Below are positions 41,074 to 50,268 of a stretch of DNA of 64,000 nt, in pieces. Within the stretch, counting starts at the first letter, position 1; every line of letters starts with the position of its first letter. The stretch covers positions 4,522,001 to 4,586,000 of the forward strand of contig NZ_CP139781.1 in the NCBI RefSeq assembly GCF_019679435.2, in the 5' to 3' direction. The DNA is from Actomonas aquatica. GTDB lineage: Bacteria; Verrucomicrobiota; Verrucomicrobiia; Opitutales; Opitutaceae. A model generated the notes under the pieces. It was not told the origin of the DNA and did no database searches. It saw nothing but the letters and a program-made list of their open reading frames with translations. The position numbers and the translations under genes were made by a program.

Positions 41074-43446
41074 ATGAACGACAGGCAAATGAGTCCCGAT
41101 GACCCGCGATTGACGGCGTATGCGCTGGGTGAACTGGAGGGCGAAGAGGCCCGCCACGTGGCGGCGGCGGTGGCGGCCGATCCGGCACTGCAGGCCGTGG
41201 TGGAGGACGTGCGTGCGATGGGCGACGACCTCGAAGGCGTGTTGGCGGCGGAGGCGTTGCCGGAGGTCGAGCCGGTGCGACCCTCGGAGCTGAAGGATGA
41301 GCTGTATCCGTTTACGCCCAAGAAGGTGGTGCGTTTCCCGGTGTTCTGGGTGTCGGGCCTAATGGCCGCAGGTTTTGCGGTGATGATGGTGGTCTATAAC
41401 CGCAACAATCCGGGAGCTCAGGAGCAGGTCATCACTTACGATTTGGATCTGACAAACTTGCCGCCGGCGCCGAGTGCGACGGATGGCGTGGCCCCGGCGA
41501 CGGTGCCGGCTCCGGCCCCGTCGGTCGCGGCGGCGGAGTTGGCGGATGACGAAGTGGCGGTGAAGGGGGCGGGGACGCTCTCGGCGGCACCGGTGGAATC
41601 TCGTGAAGTTGAGCCATCGTCGTCCTTTGCGGTGACGGAAGCTCCGAGCTGGGTGACCATGGATGCACCATTGCTCGAAGCGACGAACCTGCCGGCGGTG
41701 GTCGTGCAGATCAGTCGGGAACAGGCGTTGCAGGCGGCGAAGCAGCGCGGCGACACGGTTACCCTCAATGCGGATCAGCCTGAACTGGTGGCATTGGGAA
41801 TGGGCGGCAATGGGACGGAGTTGACCGCGGCGAGTGGCAATGCTTCGAACCGCCCGTGGGGGCAAACGACGGGCACGTTGTCTGCGCCGGCGCTACCGGG
41901 CCTGAGGAGCGACCTCTCGTCGCGGTCCTACAGCTCTTACATCCGCCCGCTGATGGCGCCGCCGGCGCGGGTGGTGGCAAACACCGAACGTTATGCGACG
42001 GTGCGGGAGTCGGCGTGGCAGATCCCGACAGCGCAGCCGACCTCGACCTTTGCGGCCGATGTGGACACGGCAAGTTACAGCAACGTGCGTCGCTTCCTGC
42101 AGAACGGCGATCTGCCGCCGATGGATGCGGTGCGCATCGAGGAGTTGGTGAACGCCTTCACTTACAATTACGCTCCGCCGACGAGCGAGGATGAGGGGCC
42201 AATGGCGGCGCATTTGGAGGTGGCGCAGGCGCCGTGGGCGCCCGAGCACAAGCTGGTGCGGGTGGGCCTGAAGGCGCGGGACCTGAGTAACGCGATGCGC
42301 GCGCCGGCCAATCTGGTGTTTCTGCTCGATGTCTCGGGCTCGATGGGGGCAAGCAACAAGCTGCCGCTGGCGGTGCGGGCGATGCACCTGCTGGTCGATC
42401 AACTGCGACCGGATGATCGGGTGGCGATCGTGACTTACGCGGGCATGTCGGGACTGGCGCTGCCGTCGACTCCGATGACGAATCGTAGCGAGATCGAGCG
42501 AGCTTTGAACGGTCTGCAATCGGGCGGTTCCACCAACGGCGAGAACGGCATCCAACTCGCTTACGATGTGGCCAAGGCGCACTTTGTGGACGGCGGTATC
42601 AATCGCGTGATCCTCTGCACGGACGGCGATTTTAATGTCGGCATAAGCGGCGTGGGTGATCTGGAGCGGCTCATCACGGAGAAGGCGCAGACCGGCGTGT
42701 TCCTGACCGCGCTGGGATTTGGCATGCACAACTTGCAGGACCAGACGCTCGAGACGCTGGCTGATCGCGGCAACGGGCAGTATGGCTACATCGACTCCGA
42801 GCAGGAGGCGCGGCGGCTGTTGGTGGAGCAGGTGGAAGGCACGCTCGCGACGGTGGCGCAGGACGTGAAGCTGCAGGTCGAGTTCAACCCACGGCGGGTG
42901 GCGGCGTATCGACTGATTGGTTACGAAAATCGTGCGCTGGCCCGGCAGGATTTTGCCGATGATCGCAAGGACGGCGGCGAAGTGGGCGCGGGTCAGGCGG
43001 TGACGGCGCTCTATGAGGTTGTGCCGGTGGGCTCGGCGTTGCCGGAGGAGTTCATCGATGTGGAGCTGGCGGACCTGCGCTACCAACCGGCGACCGGAAC
43101 GACCGCGGCTGCGGCGGCGGTGAACGACGTGCCCTTGGGGGCCGACATCGACAACGAGCTGCTCGTGGTGCACGTGCGGGCGAAGACGCCGAACGGGGAG
43201 GTGAGTCGCCAGTGGAGTTATCCGTTGGTGGATGAGGACCGGAGCTTCGCGGCGGCGTCGGAGGACTTCCGCTTTGCGTCGGCGGTGGCGGGGTTTGGTA
43301 TGGTGCTGCGCGACTCTCCGCGACGGGCGGGACTGACGTTGGGCGAGGTCAAGCAGTGGGCGCAGGGCGCGATGGGCTTTGATCCCGGAGGCCGGCGGCA
43401 GGAGCTGCTGGCGCTGATCGCGGCAGCCGAGCGGTTGGTGCGATAA
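41074..43446 (+). CDS. Anti-sigma-like/VWA fusion membrane protein (YfbK type)
   Basis: 790 aa. The first 75 residues (PRLTAYALGELEGEEARHVA) look like the helical start of anti-sigma factors but lack the zinc CxxC/His set. A membrane helix lies at about residues 90-110, followed by a long low-complexity periplasmic linker (to about 310), a VWF_N-type domain 'STFAADVDTASYSNVRRFL', a VWA domain with an intact MIDAS 'LLDVSGSMGASNK' (D419) and 'CTDGDFNVG', and a C-terminal DUF3520-like region. The 42-bp spacing from the sigma gene suggests that this protein holds the sigma factor at the membrane and senses a periplasmic ligand through its VWA part; inference. Confidence 0.88.
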   Translation: MNDRQMSPDDPRLTAYALGELEGEEARHVAAAVAADPALQAVVEDVRAMGDDLEGVLAAEALPEVEPVRPSELKDELYPFTPKKVVRFPVFWVSGLMAAGFAVMMVVYNRNNPGAQEQVITYDLDLTNLPPAPSATDGVAPATVPAPAPSVAAAELADDEVAVKGAGTLSAAPVESREVEPSSSFAVTEAPSWVTMDAPLLEATNLPAVVVQISREQALQAAKQRGDTVTLNADQPELVALGMGGNGTELTAASGNASNRPWGQTTGTLSAPALPGLRSDLSSRSYSSYIRPLMAPPARVVANTERYATVRESAWQIPTAQPTSTFAADVDTASYSNVRRFLQNGDLPPMDAVRIEELVNAFTYNYAPPTSEDEGPMAAHLEVAQAPWAPEHKLVRVGLKARDLSNAMRAPANLVFLLDVSGSMGASNKLPLAVRAMHLLVDQLRPDDRVAIVTYAGMSGLALPSTPMTNRSEIERALNGLQSGGSTNGENGIQLAYDVAKAHFVDGGINRVILCTDGDFNVGISGVGDLERLITEKAQTGVFLTALGFGMHNLQDQTLETLADRGNGQYGYIDSEQEARRLLVEQVEGTLATVAQDVKLQVEFNPRRVAAYRLIGYENRALARQDFADDRKDGGEVGAGQAVTALYEVVPVGSALPEEFIDVELADLRYQPATGTTAAAAAVNDVPLGADIDNELLVVHVRAKTPNGEVSRQWSYPLVDEDRSFAAASEDFRFASAVAGFGMVLRDSPRRAGLTLGEVKQWAQGAMGFDPGGRRQELLALIAAAERLVR

Positions 43447-43467
43447 GAGGTCTCGCAGAGGAGGCAC

Positions 43468-43501
43468 AAAAAAGGCCGGGCGACGTCGCCCGGCCTTTTT
43501 T
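43468..43501 (+). terminator. Bidirectional rho-independent terminator
   Basis: A-tract, perfect stem ggccgggcga/tcgcccggcc and T-tract form one continuous 34-bp palindrome between two convergent genes, the VWA protein and the PEP-CTERM protein. It can stop transcription from either side. Confidence 0.95.
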
Positions 43502-43526
43502 GGTCGAAGGGATGAGACGCGTTTGC

Positions 43527-46500
43527 TTACGCGCGGCGGCGGCGCCAGGCGTGCCAGCCAACGATGGCCAGGCCGAGGCCGAAGAGGGCGTAGGTGGAGG
43601 GCTCGGGCACGGGGGTGAAGTTGACCAGCAGGAGGTTATCAGCGAGCGGGCCATCACTGAGGATGCCGATGTCGTTGGCGAGGCTGAGCGAGAAGAAGCC
43701 GTCGCCGGCGAGGGCCTGCAGGTCGGTATCGATGCTGAAGTTGATGATATCCAGATCGAAGGTGGAAATGGAGGTGAGCGAACCCAAGACCAACCAAGTG
43801 TAGCTCTCGTTGGGATCAAAATTCACGGGGACGATGCCGTCTTCGTTGGTGAGGAAAATGTTGAACGGATCGATGGCCGTGGAGGTGAAGGCGAGGGAAT
43901 CGGCGACGAGGAAGTCGGCGATGACATCGCCGTTGGACGCGTCGCCGAGTTCGATTTCGAGGCCGCCGCCACTGGCGAATTCGACCGCACCGTCTAGCTG
44001 GAGGTGGCCAATGGAGAAGCCCGGCGCGATCTTGGCGTTGTCGCCGACCTGCAGGGTGTTGTCGAAGGTGAGGCGGCCGTTGCCGCCTAGGGTGCCGCCG
44101 TTGGGGCCGAAGACGAGGTTGGCGTTGACGGGGTTGAAGGTGGCGTCGCTATCGATGTAGAGGGTCGCACCGTCAAGGGTGACGGAGGGCGTGCCCAGTT
44201 CGCCGCCGCCGTTGCCAAAGGCATTGCTGCCACTCGCGTAGACTGTGGCACCATTGCTGATGGTGGTGCCGCCGGTGTAGGAATTGCCGCCGGTGAGGGA
44301 TTGTTCGCCTTCGCCGGTGATGACGAGCGCGCCTTCGCCGCTGATGTAGCCGCCGAATTCAAGCTCCAGACCCTTGGGGTCGATCGTGAGGGTCGTGCCC
44401 GTTGCCAAGTGCACGAAGGCGGTGGACATGTAAAACTCCTCGCCGTCGAGGATATCGACGAGGCCCCCGATGGTCGGGTTGGCGGAGTTGAAGTTCAGGG
44501 TTTGACCGTAGCCGTAGCCCATGGCGATCGGACCGGAACCGGCGGCGGTGTCGGTGTCGATGTTGACGGTGCCTTCCATGATCAGCATGCCGCCGGAAAA
44601 CTCGCTGTTGTTGCCGCCGAGGTTGAGGGTGCCGCCGCTGGCCTTGATGAGGCTGGCGCTGCCGAAGATGTCGCCGTCGAGGGTGAAGTTGGAGTCGGTC
44701 TCGAGGTAGGGAGTGTCGACGATGAGGTTGCCGGAAAGCTCGATCGCGTTGGCGAGGACCAAGTCGACGCTGCCGGCGCGTAGGACAGGATACTCCTCAA
44801 AGTAGAGCTCCGGTTCTTCGCCGTAGTAGAGCGAGTCGGTGAAGCCGTAGCCGCCGCCGATGGCGGAGAGGGTGCCGGTGCCGAGTGCGTTGTCGTGGGT
44901 TACGATCAAGCCGCCGTTGGAGAGGTAGGTGCCGCCGGTGTAGGTGTTGTCGCCAGCGAGGGTGACGGACGAATAGCGGGACTCCATGCTGCCCTCGGAT
45001 TGGAACGACCCGGTGGCGGAGGTATTGTAGTCGCCGATGTAGACAGCGGTCGGGGTCTCGTTGGCGTCCGTCAGGGTGCTGGCCACGGTGAGCGCTCCGC
45101 CTTTGTAACCGGCAAATCGATACGCGGTGGCGGTGGAGGGCAGGGTGATCGCGCCCTGGAGCATGACATCGGTGGTGGTGGCGAGGTAAAAGCCGCTGTT
45201 GGTGAAGCCGGAGAGATCGATGTCTTCGGTGATGAGGCGGGGGGAGCTGCTGTCCTGCGAATCAAAACCGATGAAGCCTTGGGCAAGCTGGTTGTTCCAT
45301 TGGCCGAGGTAGGACGCGATGGTGCGGGTGTCGTCCTGCAGGCCGATGTAACCGCCTTGCTGGGTCAGCAGACTGGCGCCGGTGGGGAGGGTGCCGGGGG
45401 CGTTGCCAAAGATGAGGGCGGAGTTGGCGACCTCGACGGGACCCGTGAAGCTATTAGCCGACGAATTGAGGTAGACAGTCAGGGCGCTGTCGTAGGCAGA
45501 ATAAACTTGGATGCCGCGCGGGCTCTCGCCGTCGGACAGGGTGGAGCCGACGCGGAGTTCGCCGCCGCCGCCGCCAAAGCGGTAGTTGGTGCCGGCGGGC
45601 GTGATGGTGCCGGTGATTTCGGCGCGGGTGAGGGAGCCCAGGGTGACATCGGGGTGCAGGCCGCTCAGGTCGAGGTCGCCCGCGTAGCTGTTGACGACCA
45701 TGGAATCGGGGTCGGTATCGAAGCCAATAGCGCCTTGGTAGCCGGTGGGATCGAAGCGGGAGAGAAACTCGGTGAGGGAGGCGGTTTGGTCGGCCAGGGT
45801 GGCTTCGATCAGGCCGATGTAGCTGGAGGTGGTGCCGGTGTAATCACCCGCGGTGGGCAGGCTGTCGCCATCGAGGAAGACGACCTGACCTTGTTGCACA
45901 TTGAGGCCCCCGGTGAAGTCGGTGATGCCGCCGAAGAGCACGGGGCGGTCGGCGTAGACGGTGACGGCGGTGCCCTCGTTTTCCTCAATGACGCTGCCTT
46001 CGAAAGAGAGCAGGCCGCCGTAGTTTTCGATGAGGGTGTCGTCGAGAAGGGTGACGGTGCCGGCGAAGTTGAGCTCGTTCTCCTGATAGTCCTCGTCCTC
46101 GTAGGTGGAGAGGTAGTTGGTCACGGTGACGGCGTTGTTGATCGTCTGATCGTAGTCGACCGCGACGAGGCCCGGGTAGAGGTAGAGACTCTGGTCCTTC
46201 GGTCCGATGGTGAGGGTGGCATTGCCGAGAGCCTCGCTGCTGCCGATGCCCAGCACACCGTCGGTCAGGAGCACTTCACCGGAGAGGGCGGAGGAATTGT
46301 AGCCGGAGAGCAGCAGCATGCCGGTGCCGGATTTGCGCACTTGAGTGGAACTGGTGAGGGTGCCGGCGATTTCGACCTCGGCACTGCCGTGGACATACCA
46401 GTCGGTGTTATCGGCGATGACGTTGACGCTGTAGTCGAAGAGGATTTCGGAGGGGAAGTAGCCGTAGGCGGTATCCAGGGCGGCGGCGGAAGGTTGGGAG

Positions 46501-46880
46501 ATCAAGGGCCCTTCGAAGCCGCCGGCGACTTCAACATAGCTGCGGATCGTGAAGTCGACATTGGTGAGCTCCACATAGTCGGCGGAGAAAGCGTAGTTGG
46601 CCCCGGAATCGAAGTTCAGCGCGGCGACGTCGGGGTAGCTATCGAGGGCAATGTGGATCTCGTCGCCGAAGTTGAATAGGAGGCCGGGGAAGTAAGCGAC
46701 GGTCATGCCGTCGAAACTCGGCAGTTGCCCATCAAGCCAGTTGGCGGAGTCGGACCAGTAGTTGTCCTCGGGGTTGTCGCCGGTCCACTCGGCCGTCACC
46801 GGCACGGCGGGTTCGATGGCCCAAACGGTGGGGAGGAGAAGAAAGCTGGCGCAGGCGGAGAGAAAACGCTGACGACTCAT
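43527..46880 (-). CDS. PEP-CTERM repeat protein with autotransporter-type passenger repeats
   Basis: 1117 aa from ATG 46880 (MSRQRFLSACASFLLLPTVWA, signal peptide). The body is a parallel beta-helix-like series with passenger-associated repeats such as 'GGTLNLGGNNSEFSGGMLIMEG', 'LTGGNSYTGGTTISNGATVYA' and 'LAGDNTYTGGTYLSNGGLIV'. There is no outer-membrane barrel. The C-terminus is a PEP-CTERM sorting signal: VPEPSTYALFGLG, a hydrophobic helix and RRRR. Such tails are recognised by an exosortase (EpsH-type) and cleaved during export to the surface or exopolysaccharide. No exosortase gene lies in the window. Composition is Asp/Gly/Thr/Ser-rich with almost no cysteine. Monocistronic, with the terminator at its 3' end. 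Confidence 0.92.
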   Translation of the reverse strand: MSRQRFLSACASFLLLPTVWAIEPAVPVTAEWTGDNPEDNYWSDSANWLDGQLPSFDGMTVAYFPGLLFNFGDEIHIALDSYPDVAALNFDSGANYAFSADYVELTNVDFTIRSYVEVAGGFEGPLISQPSAAALDTAYGYFPSEILFDYSVNVIADNTDWYVHGSAEVEIAGTLTSSTQVRKSGTGMLLLSGYNSSALSGEVLLTDGVLGIGSSEALGNATLTIGPKDQSLYLYPGLVAVDYDQTINNAVTVTNYLSTYEDEDYQENELNFAGTVTLLDDTLIENYGGLLSFEGSVIEENEGTAVTVYADRPVLFGGITDFTGGLNVQQGQVVFLDGDSLPTAGDYTGTTSSYIGLIEATLADQTASLTEFLSRFDPTGYQGAIGFDTDPDSMVVNSYAGDLDLSGLHPDVTLGSLTRAEITGTITPAGTNYRFGGGGGELRVGSTLSDGESPRGIQVYSAYDSALTVYLNSSANSFTGPVEVANSALIFGNAPGTLPTGASLLTQQGGYIGLQDDTRTIASYLGQWNNQLAQGFIGFDSQDSSSPRLITEDIDLSGFTNSGFYLATTTDVMLQGAITLPSTATAYRFAGYKGGALTVASTLTDANETPTAVYIGDYNTSATGSFQSEGSMESRYSSVTLAGDNTYTGGTYLSNGGLIVTHDNALGTGTLSAIGGGYGFTDSLYYGEEPELYFEEYPVLRAGSVDLVLANAIELSGNLIVDTPYLETDSNFTLDGDIFGSASLIKASGGTLNLGGNNSEFSGGMLIMEGTVNIDTDTAAGSGPIAMGYGYGQTLNFNSANPTIGGLVDILDGEEFYMSTAFVHLATGTTLTIDPKGLELEFGGYISGEGALVITGEGEQSLTGGNSYTGGTTISNGATVYASGSNAFGNGGGELGTPSVTLDGATLYIDSDATFNPVNANLVFGPNGGTLGGNGRLTFDNTLQVGDNAKIAPGFSIGHLQLDGAVEFASGGGLEIELGDASNGDVIADFLVADSLAFTSTAIDPFNIFLTNEDGIVPVNFDPNESYTWLVLGSLTSISTFDLDIINFSIDTDLQALAGDGFFSLSLANDIGILSDGPLADNLLLVNFTPVPEPSTYALFGLGLAIVGWHAWRRRRA

Positions 46881-47039
46881 GCTGCGGTTATGGGAGAGTC
46901 CCGAGGGCAAGGCAAGGCGGACATCCATTTGCATTTACTTTGTAAAAACGATTTTCGGAACGCGTAAGCTGCTAAATAGCAGGCGATTGTAACCTCGGTG
47001 GCGTCGCCCACTAGCTGAAGTTAGAGGCGAAAGACGAAA

Positions 47040-48731
47040 TCAGTCGCCAAGGGTGTAGATACGGACCGGTTCGTGGCGGCCTTTAACCAGGTGTTTGCCC
47101 AAGTCACGGGAGGGGTAAGGGGCGTGGCGGCGGGCGGCGATCAAGGTGGATTCGCTGAGAATGAGATCGGTGCCAAACTCCTCGCGACGGGTGAGGGCCT
47201 GGAGGCGGGCGGCGAGGTTTACGCCGTCGCCGATGACGGAGTAGTTGAGACGCCGGTGGGAGCCGATGTTGCCGGCGATGACGCGGGCGGAGTTGATGCC
47301 GATGCCGAAGGCGAGCGGCGGCAGGCTCTCGGCGACAAATTCGCGATTCAGCTCGGCGAGGGCGCTGCGCATTGCTTGGGCGGCTTGGAGGGCGCGATGG
47401 GCGCAGTCGGGCGCGGAGACCGGCGCGCCGAAGAGGGCCATGATCTCGTCGCCGATGAATTTATCGATGACCCCGCCGGCGGACTCGATGGCCGCGGTCA
47501 TACGGTCGAGGTAGCGGTTGAGCTGGGCCACGACATCGCGCGCAGGCAGGTCTTCGGCAAAGGTCGTGAAGCCGCGCAGGTCGGCGAAGAGGATGGTGAC
47601 CTCGCGTTCCTCGCCACCGAGGGCGGCGCCTTCGCGCATGAGTTCGGCGGCGACCTCGGGGGAGACGTTTTTGTCCAACAGGTCGCGCACCTGGTCGCGT
47701 TCGGCGAGGCCGGTGCTCATGGCATTGAAGGCGTGGGCGAGGTCGCCGAGCTCGTCGCGGCGGTTGAGTTCGAGGCGGGTGGTGTAGTCGCCGGCGGCGA
47801 TGAGTTGGGTGTGGTGGGCGAGGGCCTGCACGGGTCGGCTCAGGCGGCGGGCGAGTCCGGCGCCGAGGATGGCGGCGACCGCGATGCCGCCGAGACTGAC
47901 GAAGAAAATGAGGCGGCCCAGGCGGCGGGATGGGGCTAGTTTCTCGTGCAGGGAGTATTGCAGGAGGGTGAGCAGGTGGCCGCCGGAATCGAGGGGGACG
48001 GGGCGGACGCGGACCAGGATGCTCTGCTCCTGCAGGCTTAGTTGCTGCATGGTGCTGTCGTCCATGGTGAGGCCGGGAACCTGTCGGGTCAGGGCTTCGC
48101 GCAGAGGCGCTTCGAGGGAAGACGCAGTGATTTGTCCCTGAGTGTTGGCGAAACTTACATCGACACCGGTCATGGCGTGTAGATCGGAGGCGAGGGTGGA
48201 GTCCACGCGGGTGCCGACCACCCACCAGGCGACGATCGTCGGCGCGTAGATCGGCACGGCGGCCGCGACGTAGAGTTCGCCATCGAGTTCGATGTAACCG
48301 GTGGCGCGAGCTTCCTCACTTTCGTCGGCACGGAGAACGATTTCGGCAAACAGGTCGTCCGGCGCGGCGGGCAGGGCGGTGATGGTGGCGCCATCGAGAT
48401 CGACCCAAGCGTTGAGGTCGGCATCGATCCGATCGCGGGCGCTGGCCATCGCCGACTGCAGGGTTTCGGCGTCTTCGAGGAAGGTGAAAAAGTTCTGGCG
48501 AAAAGCGTAGTCGCGGGCGACGGCAGTGGCGCTGATCGCCAGTTGGCGGACGTGGTCGGAGGAGACGCGTTCGAACGCAATGGCGGCCGCTTCGAGGTCG
48601 GTCTCAATCTCCCGGCGGGCCTCCCGGTGGTTCACGAATGCGACCATTGTATAGATCGCGATCTGGGTGGCCGCGACGGCCGCGAGGAGCACCGTCAGCA
48701 GGGTCGCGCGGAAGCTGCGGAAGCGGATCAT
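47040..48731 (-). CDS. Membrane class III adenylate/guanylate cyclase with sensor and HAMP
   Basis: 563 aa. N-terminal helix (residues about 8-28), a periplasmic Cache-like sensor of about 240 residues, a second helix (IFFVSLGGIAVAAILGAGLA), HAMP (RRLSRPVQALAHHTQLIAAG) and the catalytic domain from about residue 370. Metal aspartates lie in 'ILFADLRGFTTF' and 'FIGDEIMALFG', and the lysine of 'IDKFIGDE' is the adenine-type purine-specifying residue. 'YSVIGDGVNLAARL' contains the Asp and the Asn/Arg transition-state pair. cAMP production is therefore expected. It is the last gene of an operon after the outer-membrane barrel and the cupredoxin, with a 30-bp gap. Confidence 0.93.
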   Translation of the reverse strand: MIRFRSFRATLLTVLLAAVAATQIAIYTMVAFVNHREARREIETDLEAAAIAFERVSSDHVRQLAISATAVARDYAFRQNFFTFLEDAETLQSAMASARDRIDADLNAWVDLDGATITALPAAPDDLFAEIVLRADESEEARATGYIELDGELYVAAAVPIYAPTIVAWWVVGTRVDSTLASDLHAMTGVDVSFANTQGQITASSLEAPLREALTRQVPGLTMDDSTMQQLSLQEQSILVRVRPVPLDSGGHLLTLLQYSLHEKLAPSRRLGRLIFFVSLGGIAVAAILGAGLARRLSRPVQALAHHTQLIAAGDYTTRLELNRRDELGDLAHAFNAMSTGLAERDQVRDLLDKNVSPEVAAELMREGAALGGEEREVTILFADLRGFTTFAEDLPARDVVAQLNRYLDRMTAAIESAGGVIDKFIGDEIMALFGAPVSAPDCAHRALQAAQAMRSALAELNREFVAESLPPLAFGIGINSARVIAGNIGSHRRLNYSVIGDGVNLAARLQALTRREEFGTDLILSESTLIAARRHAPYPSRDLGKHLVKGRHEPVRIYTLGD

Positions 48732-48761
48732 ACGCGCGAGGACGGCGGCCGGTGGCGGTGC

Positions 48762-49409
48762 TCAGTAACCGTGGCCACCCGCATCGGGAGCGCGGCGCAG
48801 CCGGCGATCGGGACGCAGTTTGAGCTCCAGCGGCACCGTGAGCGGTGTGCCTGCCGCGAGGGTGATTTCTTCGGAGTGAGATTTGCGCAGGCGTGGATGC
48901 CAGGCTTCCAAAGTGTAGCGGCCAGCTGGCAGATCGGTGAGACGGAGGCGGCCGTCGGCGTCAGTCTGGCCGAACCACGGCGTGTCGACGACGACGATGT
49001 GGGAGATCATCCAATCGTGGATGTTGCAGCCGACGGGGATGATGCCGGGTTTGTCGAGCACGACGGATTCGGTCTGGTTGCCGCCGTGCAGCGGAATCTC
49101 GAACTGAGCGGGGCGGGAGAGCGAATAGACGTGATGTTGCACGTCATCGAGATTGGGAAAAGCGACCTCGGTGCCGACCCGCACGATGGAGATGTAGGGG
49201 GTGAACTCTTCGTCCTGCTGTTTGACGGTGGCGTGGAGGTTCGAGGGAGCCGGTGGCGTTGGCCGGTCGAGCGGCGTGAGCCAGACGGCAAGCTCGGCGA
49301 TCGGGACCTGCTTCTGGTCGTTGACCTGAATTTCCACGTCGGCCGCGCGAACTCCGGCGGTCACGAGCAAGAGCAGTGCGATGCGAAAGGTTAAGTGGCT
49401 AGAACGCAT
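48762..49409 (-). CDS. Exported cupredoxin (plastocyanin-like) protein
   Basis: 215 aa from ATG 49409. The signal peptide is 'SSHLTFRIALLLLVTAGVRA'. A type 1 copper site is readable: the first histidine in 'LDDVQHHVYSLS', then Cys, His and Met in 'VGCNIHDWM'. The C-terminal part resembles a carboxypeptidase-regulatory-like fold (TDADGRLRLTDLPAGRYTLEAWHP). Proteins of this plan are often annotated as methylamine-utilisation proteins. It could be a periplasmic electron carrier or copper/redox sensor for the cyclase encoded next. It overlaps the upstream barrel gene by 11 bp. Confidence 0.87.
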   Translation of the reverse strand: MRSSHLTFRIALLLLVTAGVRAADVEIQVNDQKQVPIAELAVWLTPLDRPTPPAPSNLHATVKQQDEEFTPYISIVRVGTEVAFPNLDDVQHHVYSLSRPAQFEIPLHGGNQTESVVLDKPGIIPVGCNIHDWMISHIVVVDTPWFGQTDADGRLRLTDLPAGRYTLEAWHPRLRKSHSEEITLAAGTPLTVPLELKLRPDRRLRRAPDAGGHGY

Positions 49410-50259
49410 GGACGAATTGCAGGGTGAGGACGGTATTGCGGTAGGTTTTGTGGGCTGACGAGGTCGAGCGAGTGGATTCAACGCCCGCCGAGATCGAGCT
49501 GGCGTGGCCGAGGGCGCGGGAGACGGTGAGGGAAGCGCCGTTGAGACGAGCCTCGGTGCGGTAGGGAAACCAGTCACCGCCGAAGATGCCGTCCAGCCAT
49601 TGGGGGGTGCCGGCGAATGACGGCCAGCTGTTGCGGCACCACGAGAGTTGATCGCCCTGGCGATGGCGGAGGCGGAGCGAAATGCGCCAGTCCGGCGTGG
49701 GGTCGTAGTGAGCCGCGGCAGCGTAGGTCCACTGGGTGTGTGAATAGACGGCGCGTTTGGCATCGAGCCGATTCAACTCGACCGAGGCGGCCAGCAACCA
49801 GGCGGGGGAGAGGCGGCGGGAAAACTGCGTGTCGATGCGCAACTGGTTGCCCGACCATTCGTCGACGCGGGCGAGCAGACGACCGACGGTCACGTGCGTG
49901 TCGAGGCGGGGCGCGTAGGGGCCGAGGCCAAACTTCCAACGCAGACCCGCGGTGGCGGTGAGGTCGCTCAGGTCGAGGCCCTCGTAGTCGAGCCAGTGAG
50001 TGCTCGCGGCGGTGAGTTTGAAGGAACCCTGCAGGTCGCGGCTCAGCAGGCGGTGGGTGCCATAGTCGACGGAGGCGAAGACGGCGGAGTCGGCCTTTTC
50101 CTCTTGGGCCGAGTTGGTGACGTTGTCGTTGTGGGTGAAGCCGACGGCGGCGTTGGTGGACCACGCTTGCCCCCAGATTGGTAGGCCTGTTGTCAGTAGG
50201 CCGAACAGGCAGGCCAGAACGAAGCGGAAGCAGGATGGGGTGAGGGGCGGGGGTAACAT
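49399..50259 (-). CDS. Predicted outer-membrane beta-barrel protein
   Basis: 286 aa. Signal peptide-like start (FVLACLFGLLTTGLPIWGQA), then alternating strands with aromatic ends: 'STNAAVGFTHNDNVTNS', 'GLRWKFGLGPYAPRLDTHV', 'WRISLRLRHRQGDQLSW', and a C-terminal strand 'NTVLTLQFVHAF' ending in phenylalanine, the BAM recognition residue. There is no conserved family that I can name. First gene of the barrel-cupredoxin-cyclase operon. The preceding gene (tesA-like) ends 9 bp upstream on the same strand, so it may join that transcript. Confidence 0.8.
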   Translation of the reverse strand: MLPPPLTPSCFRFVLACLFGLLTTGLPIWGQAWSTNAAVGFTHNDNVTNSAQEEKADSAVFASVDYGTHRLLSRDLQGSFKLTAASTHWLDYEGLDLSDLTATAGLRWKFGLGPYAPRLDTHVTVGRLLARVDEWSGNQLRIDTQFSRRLSPAWLLAASVELNRLDAKRAVYSHTQWTYAAAAHYDPTPDWRISLRLRHRQGDQLSWCRNSWPSFAGTPQWLDGIFGGDWFPYRTEARLNGASLTVSRALGHASSISAGVESTRSTSSAHKTYRNTVLTLQFVHAF

Positions 50260-50268
50260 CGACGCAAC

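Noticed and set aside
41893-43467. 524-codon minus-strand frame opposite the VWA protein
   Set aside because: Arg/His-rich antisense shadow; the VWA MIDAS motif and membrane helix are in the plus frame.
44895-46679. 594-codon plus-strand frame opposite the PEP-CTERM gene
   Set aside because: Low-complexity antisense translation; signal peptide, repeats and PEP-CTERM tail are on the minus strand.
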